From NCBI RefSeq assembly GCF_025370935.1, contig NC_133498.1, positions 5,402,178-5,466,177 of the forward strand: DNA of 64,000 nt, written 5' to 3'. The notes under the pieces are model-generated. The model saw only the letters and a program-made list of their open reading frames with translations, was not told the DNA's origin and searched no databases. The position numbers and the translations under genes are program-made. Each line of letters starts with the position of its first letter. The stretch's first letter is position 1. Below are positions 36,101 to 46,900 of this stretch, piece by piece. The DNA comes from Choristoneura fumiferana. Taxonomy: Eukaryota; Arthropoda; Insecta; Lepidoptera; Tortricidae.

Positions 36101-39100
36101 GTAATTTTATACGAAGTGAAAAAGGGTACGCATCCGGAATGTTTTTTGTAGTACATGTATAATATTATCCACAGAAGACTAGCTTACGAACTAATGCTGT
36201 AGAAAATTATTGCATTTTTCAATTTATGCAGTTCTTTGGACTTAATTACAGACATAACAGACATGTAGCCTTTTGCACGTTTTTTTTATTGTGTTTTTAG
36301 TTATAAGTAGACTTAAATAATAATGAAAAATTCAAATGCTACTTTTATCCAAGTTGAGTGAATAAAACACATATGAAAGTATTTAAATATCTATTCAAAA
36401 ACGCTATAAATTTTTCAAAAATCTCACATGCAAACATAAAAAATGCCCGTTTAAAACAAACTTAAAATTTCTCATCATTAGTATCTAAGTATGTCCATTC
36501 AAAAGACGTTAAAATAATATTAAATTATCTTGTAACATACAGTTACAAAAAACATGTTATTTATTAATAAAACTGAAAATCTCTAAGCTAAGCAGCTTGT
36601 CTTCTGTCGGTATCAGTAGATGCGTATCGACAGTTTCATCATTGCAGATTAAATCTTTGTAAAGGTTAATCAGCAGTATGAAGGACATTAAGGGCTGTTC
36701 CTATCTTCGATCCACAGCACGCTAGATCTCGCAGGTCGAATACTTAAAGCTCCAGCGGGCATTAACTGCGAGATTGCATGCTTGAACGAGGCCACGAATG
36801 CCTGGCTAGCTGGACCGAGTCAAAATCTCCCGTCCAAACCACATAGGCAAAGAGCCTGGGATACAATAGCCTCCGTCACCACTTTAAAGGCATTAATAGA
36901 ACCTTTAACAGGCAGGGACCGGGCCAGACTGTTAGCTGTGTCCAAGCCAGAATCTGGTTACTGGCTCCATGCATACCCCTCGCCCAACACTAGAACTTTT
37001 ATCGACCCAGACACTACGCATAGCTGCTGGTCTAGAACCAGGTCTACGCATAGGGCTGGGCTGGAAGTTGGGATCTGCGAAAGTAAGAACTGTGTTTCTT
37101 GTGGGGCTCCAGTGGACTGTCTCGGCCAACATGGCCTCTCCTGTTCCTCGGGCGCCGGCCGACTGTCCCGCCACGCCACTCTCAACGACATTCTCAGAAG
37201 GGCGCTCGTTAGTGCCAACGTTCCCGCCGCTCTGTAGCCCCAGATTGTACGGAGCAATGGCAAGCGCCCTGACGGAATGTCGTTGGTACCCTGGAAGACT
37301 GGCCGTGCGCTGGTGTGGGACGCTACCTGTACAGACACCCTGGCGGCGTCCTACCTAACAGCAACTACCAATCGTGCGGGGGCGGCGGTAGACGCCCGGG
37401 AACGCCTCAAGGTCACAAAATATAGCTGTCTCGGCCCCCAAAATTATTTCTTTGCTTTCGGCGTCGAGACTCTAGGTCCTTGGGGTAAGAGTGCGCTGGA
37501 ACTACACAGGGAGCTCAGCAATAGGTTAAGGGAGGCAACAGGCAACCCTCGCGCCGGCAGCTTTCTCACGCAAAGAATCGCAATCGCAGTTCAACGCGGG
37601 AATGCTGCCTGCGTGATGGGCACCATGCCAAGAGGCCCACCTCTCTTTTTTAATTAAAGTTTTAGTTTTAGATATTTAAATTAAATAATAGTTTTAGTCC
37701 TATGGATATTTTGTATTTTCTTAATCATTCTTATTAAATGATTGGTGTCAAGGGATATATCTTAATTAATACCCTTAAAATTAATGCAATGTGCAATATT
37801 AGTTTAATAATAAAATTGGTGTAAAAGGATATAACTTAATCGCGTAACCGTCGACTGCGCAGCTCGCAAGCGCGTTCTCCCTGCACAAGTCAGCGCACAC
37901 GATTGTGGCTCATCCATGGCTCCCCACTCACCCGCTCATTCCCCCGCGCAAAGACTTATATCCTTTTCCATGTAAACTTTTTTATATTCGATTTGTGAAA
38001 ACGGGCGCAGCTCGACTTAATCTTATATTTTATTTGATTTTTTTGTGTAAAGAGATTGAACTTAACTTGTATCAATGTAAACTAAATAAATCTGTTCTTG
38101 TTTTAGGGGTTCAAGTGTGCTTAGATTTTTTTACACCCGCTATATGAAAAAACAGCACGTACAACTAAATTTAGATCATAAATCACAAACAAAACTTTAG
38201 TTAATAGAAATACAACTTGACAAATACCCTCTGTTGCTAACTTTTTTAAGGCAGTTCTACCCTTGACCACCAGAAAAGTCCGTTGTTTTAAAAGATATCT
38301 TAGATCCGTTTACACCAATCGATGCGTTATTTTTTTTTGTGTTTTTTGGTCTATATAACTCAATTTGGCCAAATTCAGACTTGTACCCTTTTCACTGGAG
38401 CCACAGATTTTAAAAGAGAAGAAGAGAAGTAATACGTTTTGTATGGAAGCATTGGCTACTCTCCATTATTATTATGTTTAAACACTTCGTTTTTTTCATG
38501 GACCATTTTCCTTTTTCTCTGACGAATATTCAGGCAAATACTTCAACGCATAACAAAACTACTAACAATAATGAGTGAGTTTAATTTATTCGTTTAGATT
38601 CGCTATTTTCAGTTTTCACGCGCCGTAGAAATTGCTAAAATGTTAATGTTGGTATTTGGTAAATCTGTCGTGCGTTTTGTTATTGTAGTAAAATATGCGT
38701 GGACGAACGCGGGCAGCCGATTCAAGGTTACGAAGCTATGCCGGGTACAGAAGAGTTCAATACAATGAATTGCAGTAAGTGCACAAGATGAAATACAACA
38801 GAAGAGGAATAAAAAGTTTACTTATGTTTATAATTTCATGTAATATCTTATTTAATTTTCACTCTTAATGGGCTAAAAATTCTTATTTAGTTTATCAAAA
38901 AAGTTTGACATTTATTTTTTTCTTTTGCCTATTAAACAAAAAATGATGGAGATAATTATATTGAGTTGAAGTTCTGTGTGGCGTCACGCCGTTCGACACT
39001 TTTTTAACATGGTGGCATGAAGTGTTATTTTTGATTGATTCACAAAAGAAAAAATACGTGTCCGATATTTTCTGTTATATGATATGGACTAAATAATTTT

Positions 39101-39370
39101 TTTTTCCCAAGAAACTACCTGATTGTACCTACATACCTACTAAAATTAAAAAGATAAATGTGTTTTTCAGATTGCGCGCTAACCTCTCTACTCATGGACT
39201 CAATGAATGAGAAGCCAGTATGCTGCAAGAACGGTAACTTCCGAAATATACAATGTCGAAGAGGCGCGTGTCGCTGCGTTGACAGCGACGGCCGACAGGT
39301 TGGCGTCGAATCTAGTGACGTCACTCAACTTCAGTGCTATAATGGCAATCGAGATTGGAGAAGTTGTTAA
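30199..39370 (+). CDS. Secreted thyroglobulin type-1 repeat protein, 9 exons, 415 aa
   Basis: Exons: 30199-30285, 31839-31968, 32406-32516, 33010-33145, 33648-33733, 34491-34700, 35220-35421, 38689-38774, 39171-39370. All use AG/GT sites with matching phases, and the sum is 416 codons with TAA at 39368. Residues 1-19 form a hydrophobic signal peptide (MAVCFTFFLLFLSYG...), so the protein enters the secretory path. Residues 23-107 are a cysteine-rich module with a CNCCDYC cluster, EGDHC and GRCADGLTC, resembling IGFBP-type N-terminal modules of arthropod secreted proteins. Four thyroglobulin type-1-like repeats follow: C114-C183 (PTC, FHC, CFC), C185-C253 (six cysteines, CYCVD), C276-C349 (only four cysteines, QC and its partner missing) and C351-C405 (CRCVDSDG). 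Such repeats can inhibit cysteine proteases or act in matrix. The actual role here is unknown. Intron 7 holds a retroelement. Gene name not recognised. Confidence 0.85.
31101..31240. repeat. Fold-back MITE in intron 1 of the thyroglobulin-repeat gene
   Basis: CTGCAGGGCTACTACGAAAC to GTTTCGTAGTAGCCCTGCAG. The terminal CTGCAG makes it one of the best-preserved copies. Confidence 0.85.
32850..32960 (-). mobile_element. RTE/SINE-tail fragment in intron 3
   Basis: TCCCACTGCTGGGCAAAGGC and CTCCCTTCTTGACCTCCAC match the 3' tail of lepidopteran RTE elements read from the minus strand. It ends about 50 bp before exon 4. Confidence 0.5.
34117..34253 (-). mobile_element. Helitron-like element in intron 5
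   Basis: CTAG at 34117-34120 beside CTGTTACCCGCGACTCCGTC and a CATTTATAAGATTAGTGGG far end. The internal part is shortened. Confidence 0.65.
34312..34460 (+). repeat. Dispersed repeat family F in intron 5
   Basis: Second copy of the 4700-4862 family. It ends GCTCGGTCGCCCAGGTACT about 30 bp before the exon 6 acceptor at 34490. Confidence 0.6.
35500..35705. repeat. Internal fragment of the ACCGGGTG MITE
   Basis: CAATATCTAATTTTGCTATT and GTGGTTTCTGGAATTTTACT parallel 25680-25800 inside the full MITE. Confidence 0.5.
36692..37657 (+). pseudogene. Retroelement C-terminus with restriction-like endonuclease motif, one stop
   Basis: One frame is open from 36692 to 37657 except for a single TAG at 37235-37237. 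Before the stop it has a zinc-knuckle-like motif, C-x2-C-x9-H-x3-C (CVSCGAPVDCLGQHGLSC), then LSRHATLNDILRRALVSANV. After the stop comes GKRPDGMSLVPW and VWDATCTDT. This KRPD-x15-D spacing fits the PD-(D/E)xK restriction-like endonuclease placed after a zinc knuckle in early-branching non-LTR retrotransposons (R2-like group). Then FGVETLGPWGKSALELH and RAGSFLTQRIAIAVQRGNAA. The reverse transcriptase part is absent. It lies in intron 7 of the thyroglobulin-repeat gene, same strand. Clade assignment is inference. Confidence 0.7.
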
Positions 39371-39581
39371 TGGAATATGAAGTTTAGAGTATGGCACTCT
39401 AAAGTTGACCCCAAGAATTGTTTTGAATGTTTAGACAGTAAAATTAAAATCATTCGCGATATTTTTGAATTAAAACTACCATGAAACACAAAAATAATTA
39501 TTAACGTGCCAGGTGAATCACGACTATTCATAGGAGTGCGATATTGTTGGATTATTTTTTCTCAGTATAGTGTCAATTATG

Positions 39582-39587
39582 AATAAA
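39582..39587 (+). promoter_or_regulatory. Candidate poly(A) signal, thyroglobulin-repeat gene
   Basis: First AATAAA after the TAA stop, 212 bp downstream. Confidence 0.5.
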
Positions 39588-39599
39588 ACTATTACTAGT

Positions 39600-40913
39600 C
39601 AACGTATCGATTCATATCATGAATTGTAGGATTTGTAGGTACATAATTCTCCGGGTTTCATGTGCCAAACTCCAGGATAAGTTTAACATTAGACTGTGAT
39701 ACTTCAAGGAGCTCTCTCATCTTAAAAAATGGGCTTAATTTAATATGAACAATGGTGAACAGCCATAAAATAATCATTTTGTCGGTTAGTTATAACTCGC
39801 CACTATGAGAAGCACAAGCCTATTTGCGTCAGGTAAAATGATTAAATTGCCACTGTTACTTAAAACGGACATAAATCTTTGTGATTTCAAAAATGTGTAG
39901 CTAGAAACCAAGGATGTATCACGGACGGCTTGAATTTGTTGTCCGCATTATTTATCTTGTAAAAAACATGCAGCAATTCAAATAGTGTCATGGATTATTT
40001 TCTTTTCTTAACAAATTAGACTAATAAATGATCAATTAACCAATAAAACAATTATTCTTTGTTTTATTTACAAATAATTCAAACAACCCAGTCATTCCTC
40101 CTTTCTTCCTTTAAACAATTCAGTTATTGAATTGAAATACATACATAACTATAAGTAAAATAAGTAAGTAAACAAACCTTTGTTACAACTTTGTTACCTT
40201 ATACAAAAATATCGTAAGCACATGGAAATAAAAACTCTGCTAAAGTCAAATGTAAAAACATTATATATAATTGTTAACTGGCTTAATATCATGTTAATTC
40301 AATTAAAAATTTGGAAATATAGCTCTATCGTTATCATTACTATCGATTATTTTGTTACTAATAAATATGTCATCCATGATCCGTCATGGTGACAAACTAT
40401 AAGGAGAACCAACGTTGTCATGGCGGTTTCTGCTGGTGTCGCCCCCTGTGCATTGAATAAATTTATACCTGTCTGTGCGAAAATAATAATTTAATCTTTG
40501 ACAGAACTGCGTTTCGTTTTTGCTCTGTGTACAATGGCAAAAGCGCACGAATCCGCAAACGTCAACATGCTGACTTAACAAAAAAACAAACTTGACAACC
40601 ATCTGTCAACTGGCTAGAAAAGTGAATGTTTTTTCACGATTTAGCGTCTTTTTGTTTTAGCTAACGAAAAATATATTCGAGGGCATTGCTAAAACTAAGA
40701 TACGCTGACATGTAGCCTGCTTTTTGAAATGTAATTTACATTTAATTATAAATTCAGTCGGCTTTCTAGGTTATAAATTGAACCTATCACTAAAATCGTC
40801 ATCATTGGTTAGGCCGGACTTATTTTTAGATTGTTATAACGTTCGAAGCCTGTGTTTCAAGTGTTAATTTGAATTATCAACGTCTGAGTAATCGAAGTGA
40901 TTCGCCGGTGAAA
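39600..40913. other. Spacer between the thyroglobulin-repeat gene and Lnpk
   Basis: About 1.3 kb, AT-rich, must contain the Lnpk promoter and 5' UTR. No recognisable core promoter element. Short open frames here lack coding character. Confidence 0.4.
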
Positions 40914-43900
40914 ATGGGTTTAATTATATCGAGATTTAGGGTGAGTACTTTGGACTTATTTGATTGGTTGTGATTTGTAATTTGTAACTCAGCCAAAGCT
41001 ATTTCGATAGTTGAACATATGTCTAATATTCTTCTGGCAGAAGTTCAAATGATAGACCGTGACCTAGTACATGACTGTAATTGCTGATAGATCAGATTAA
41101 ATATTTTTGTCTTTTTTATTTGTTAGATCACTTTTCTGTTGCCATGTCTGCCCACAGATCGTAGCCCCTCCACTGGCTAATTTACTCTCACTTTCATTTA
41201 GTTGTACTCTTACTTTAAGTACTTAATACTTAATTTATACTGGCACTTTTATGTCACTATTCGATGAATAAACTTATATAAAATACTTAATAAAGTCTAA
41301 TTAGTAAAATATGCATGCTTCAAACATAATAAAGAATGAAACCCTTGTTCATTCTTAAATAAATATAACTGACCTTTAACAACCTTTATTAAATAGATAT
41401 TTTAACATTGAGCAAGGTTCATTGATTGAAGTGAACAATGGAAATGATGACTTAATTGAGTGATTAAATATTCAGTCACACCTACAGTCCTACAATGTCT
41501 GGTATAGAACATGTAAATCAGTTCATGTTTCATGTTAAATACAATTTTTGGGTCTAAATTACTATTTGTTAGTTCCCTGGGTATATTCTGTTTACCCCCC
41601 TGTTTTTTAGGGCACTATATTAGCCTATTGTCTTTATGAATTTGAATTTATTGTCAAGTGTGGCCGGTTTCAGACAAAGAACTTACTGCTTCAGAACCTA
41701 ATATAGATATCTCTGCCCACTACACCGTGTCATACCACAACCGTAACAGCAATTTGTCTGACAAAAATAAATATTTATTGTACAATCAACTTGAAGCAAA
41801 ATACAATATAATAAGTAATAATAAATAAATAAATATCATGGGACACTTGACAATGATCAATGAGTATGGAAAGTTTGTACAGAGAAGTCGCGGGAATGGT
41901 CAAATATTCTGACCCCCAAACTAGGTAAAGACCTGTGTCCTGGGGGCCTGAAAGTATATTCTTTGTATTGAAAAGTATGAGACTATGCCCACTAGTACAT
42001 TTCTTAACCAACCGTCGCCATCGCGTGCCAGTTATATTCCGTGCCTGACACATTCCTTTTACGATCATGGTATAGTACAGTGTAGTGTATAGAGACCTTC
42101 AGTTGTGCATGATCCCAGATCTTAAACTATCTTCATTTGAAATTTCACAAAAATTTGTGCAGTGGTTTAAGCATGAAGAAGGAACGAACAGACAGTTACT
42201 TACGCATTTTTAATAAGTTAGTAAGGAAGTAAGGATTTATCTATGTACCTAATGATGACTATGATAATTAAAATATTTTACTATTTCTTATTTTATCAAA
42301 CTGATAATATTATTGTATTTGTAAGACCTTTGCAATAGATCTTTATATTATGAAATTGTAATGTTGATAAAATGAATATATATGATAAGTCTTAGAATGC
42401 GTTTCCATTAGAGATGTGCGGGGATGCATTGCGACAAATGTGTTTATCATGAACCAATAAACATTTTATTTTCCTATCATAAAAAAAGGGATCTGTTTTG
42501 AGTTATGTTAGTTCTGTTTAGAGCTTAATTAAATATTTTTCTTTATTGTTTCTGCTCCTTAAACATAGTTGCTATTTACCGCTAAGCATTGTTTCTTGTA
42601 AACCATATTTTTTACCCCACAGAACAGGCCATGCCTAGTGTGGGGGTCAGCACAAATGTATTCTGCATCTTTTTTTTTTATGTCAGAGGAAGGTTAACTA
42701 GCAAATGGGTCACCTGATTGTAAGTGATTACCACTGCCCATTGTCACCCGCAACACCAGAGAGATCTTGAAATTTGGTATGCAGGTATTATAACACAACC
42801 AACTAGAAGAGTCTGAAAATCTTGATTTTTTATGTCTGTCTGTAAATATCAATGACCGATATAATCTAACCCCATGGCTCTGCATACACTGGATGTATTA
42901 AATCATTCTGAAAAAGCGAGAAATATCTTTAAGACACGATTCCCGTTTACTTACATGCCTATGTGTAGGGAACCCTCGGTACGCGAGTCCGACTCGCACT
43001 TGCCCGGTTTTATTCTGGTTGAAACACAGCCTTAGAACGCCACAGTGAAGGACAACTCGCCACTTACATCCACCGGCCCGGAACTCTCATGATGTCATCA
43101 GTCCATCCAGTGGAAGGCATGCCAACGCTTCGACTTTTCTTCCCCAACGATTTATATGTTCTTCGAGCGATGTGGCGCGCCTATTGCTACTTGTATTATC
43201 TATCTATCTAAATAAATAAAAATTTATCGTAAAATGTGTTGCTAAGCGCAAAACTCGGGAACAGCTGGACCGATTTCGCTAATTCTTTTTTTGTTGTGTT
43301 TGTTATTGTCAGGAAAAATTACACCGGGGGCGAAGCCGCGGGCAACAGCTAGTTCAAGATAGTATTATGTCGGTGACTTTAGTCCTTCGGCGAGTTTCCG
43401 TATTCCAGAAGTGGAATGGATATATTCATTTGTCATTTCTTAGGAAGTTGTTTAAGGGCGGTTCTGCACCAACCTCCGCAAGCTTCTCTTATCAGGGCTG
43501 TGGACGAACATGTCGCTCTCGCATCGGTCTAGTCAGCCACCAAAGACACGCACAGGCAACACGCCAAAATTCGTCTGGAACAGACGCGTGGGCCTGATTG
43601 ACTGTTTAGAAATTATAGACTACTTATTTGGCTGACTGTACGTAGCGAGACCGACTAGCGGCACTTAAGGCTCCGTTTCTACCAAAGATGTGCGAGGATG
43701 TGTTGCGAGGAATGTGTTTTTACCCGACTGCCCGAAGGAGGGTTATGTTTTTCGAGCGTATATATGTATGTCCATTTCTTTGGTCCTCGCTGCAGCCTAA
43801 ACGGCTAGGTGCCGTTTTTGCCATTTTGGCTCCGGAACCCTAAAAACGTAGCCGGCGAATTAGCGGTAGCAGCTATACAATATGTTATGTAATTAAATAT

Positions 43901-46900
43901 ACGCTGAAAACCTTCAACAAAATATAAAGTTACCAATGCCAGACGTCAAAATATACGTAGACAGGTACATATCAAAATATGGTGATTAAAACTTAGTTGT
44001 ACTGTTTGTTTGTTCAGCTGTAATACTAATATAGTAAACAATGTATTTTCAACGTTTTTTGTTTGTCGGATAAGTTCGTATTTATCGTACTATCTCAATT
44101 AGTTTCAGTAAACTTCAGTAAGCTTGTAGCCGTAGTGGCCTAGTGGTTTGACCTATCGCCTCTGAAGCAGTGTCGTGGGTTCAAACCCCGGCTCGCACCT
44201 CTGAGTTTTTCGAAATTCATGTGCGGAATTACATTTGAAATTTACCACGAGCTTTACGGTAAAGGAAAACATCGTGAGGAAACCTGCACAACCTGCGAAG
44301 CAATTCAATGGTGTGTGTGATGTTCCCAATCCGCACTGGGCCCGCGTGGGAACTACGGCCTTAGCCCTCTCATTCTGAGAGGAGGTCTGTGCCCAGCAGT
44401 GGGACGTATATAGGCTGGGATGATGATGAGGAAACTTCAGTACAATTTGATCAATTCGAGTTAACACTTGACAGATGGGCGTGCCTTCAGTCAATTTTCA
44501 ACTTTGACGTACCTACGTCATATAAATAAAGCCATTTTTAGTATACCGCTACCCACGTTTACAGATTATGTAAAAACTATTTTATTTGTATAACCTCAAA
44601 GTTGAAAATTGACTGAAGGCACGCCCATCTGTCAAGTGTTAACTCCAAGTAATTGTACTGTAAGCTAGTTGAGAAAGCAAGATAAATGCGAACTCAGAAT
44701 CTTGAAATTTGGTACGAAGCAACGTCTTCTAGCACAGATAAAGGAATAATTGCGAAAACCGTAAATTTTTAGTTACATCATATAATAAAAATATTTATAC
44801 GGAACCCTCCGTGCGCGAGTCCGACTCGCACTTGGCCGGTTTTTTAAAACTGTGCCTACCTAAGCACAGACTTGTTATAAACAGGGTCGTAAAATGTGAG
44901 CAAAATCGTTTTAAATTTGTATGTACTTGTAGTCTGGAAATATATCATAATAATATAATCACGTTTAAACCGTTGAACTGATTTAGATGAAATTGGTATT
45001 CAGATAGTTTGAGTCCCGGAGAAGGACAGTCCCGCCCGCGGAACAGCGATAAACGAATAATACGCGGACCGAGTCGCGGGCAACAGCTAGTAATACATAA
45101 AAATGTATCGTTAGGCGGTTCGTTTTTTTTCTAGCCTCCCTCCAATAACTAACAAATTAAATTACCGTGAAAATTTACTAAGAAAAGCCACATGCGATTA
45201 CTAGTGTCAATAAAACCAAGCGAGTTAGTCAAAATCACACTATAGCTCTAAACGCAAAGGAATAAGGTTCATTATGCCATTTCTTTTGTTCAAGTCGTCA
45301 TGCTCTACTTACGACAGACTTGCTTTCATATTCTAACAAAAAGTTGGGCTTATTGAAGATTCGGACAATAATGGCCTTTTTACAGTTCCGTTGTGAACTT
45401 TATTTTATTATCTTAAGGTTTAATTTTGCGTACGTAAGTTAGTTAGAACTTCTGTTTACCATCGCTTCTAGGTATGCTAAAGAATAAATAAATGCGAAAG
45501 TTTGTATGTGTGTGTGTGTGTGTGTGTTTGTGACTCCTCCACGCTAAGCCTCCGTTTCCACAAGAAATGTGTGAGGATGTGTTGTGAGGAATGTGTTTTT
45601 CATAAACGAAGAGAAATGCTTCATTTAAGGTGATTTTCCACCGGCGAGGCGAGACGAGACGAGAATTGAAATTTGTATGGCAATGTCCTAGCGCATCTTT
45701 GGTGGAAATAGTAAGCTTGACGAGGATGTGCGAGACTTGAATTGAAATATTTGTTGTTGTAAAAATAAACCGTTTTGCTTCCGACATAGAGTATAAATTC
45801 AAGGTGCTTTTCCACCGGCGAGGCGAGACGAGGAGGGAAATTTTTGTATGGCTATTTTTGTGAGAATGCAACAGCAACACGCTTCGCGCGATAGGTGTTT
45901 TGTTGTTCGTTGCTGCAGGTCTAAATTAGAAAATCGTAGTTCGTATCATACCGTCCCTCTCACTTTCGTATTAAATAATATAAACGTCGGAGGGACGGTA
46001 CGATACGAATTTCGATTTTCGTAGTAGCCCTACTGTTTATTACTTGAGAATACCGTCATGATAGTAAAAGCCATTTCTACTAGAGGTCGCTGTTAACACG
46101 AAGCGCGACCCCTGCAACTGTCCTTATCATACTTACTTAAGTATCTTATCTGAAAACCAGCGTTACTGCACATAATGTGCGGCAACACATGCTGAGTGGA
46201 GACCCTTTTTGGTATCCTGCCGTGTCACCTAGTAACATAGTTTTAGTGCTAGTTCTAGTCTTAGTTTTAGGTGGTACTTTTTTGGAGCCAAAATAAACTT
46301 TTCTTTCTTTCTTATTTGCGCGTGATGTAGATGGTTGCACGGCTCTTTTGTGTTGATGGAGTACCCACTTTTTAACTCTCGCGGTGACTATTAACGTCAA
46401 TCGTGAGCTCGCGATAGCTATTAACGCCAATTTTTAGTGGAAAAGGGCCAGTGCGATTTCAATTCTCGCCTCTCCTCGTCTCGTCTCGCCTCGCCGGTGG
46501 AAAATCACCTCTAGCCTCGCTCCGCTCTGTTTCCACCAGAGATGTGCTGTGCGAGGATAGGTAAACGAAGCGTTTCTATTGGTTCATGAAAAACACGTTC
46601 CTCACAACACATCCTCGCACATCTCTGGTGGAAACACAGCCTAAAACGGCTGGATGACATTCGTGACGTAAATAGCTAGAATGTAGAAACCTGTGAATAA
46701 CTCATAGGCTACTGTCTTCTGAGATTCCCACGGGATCGAGATCAAATCTGCGGAATCTTAATCACTCACTAATCCCAGCCTATACACGTCCCACTGCTGG
46801 GCACAGGCGTCCTCTCGGAATAAGAGGGCGCGGGCCATAAGGGGTATCACTAAGATTATAGACATACAATTTGGCAAGTGTCTAATATGCACAGCACACG

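Noticed and set aside
36932..37358. Long overlapping frames on both strands
   Set aside because: Shadows of the GC-rich retroelement frame, which is the one with recognisable motifs.
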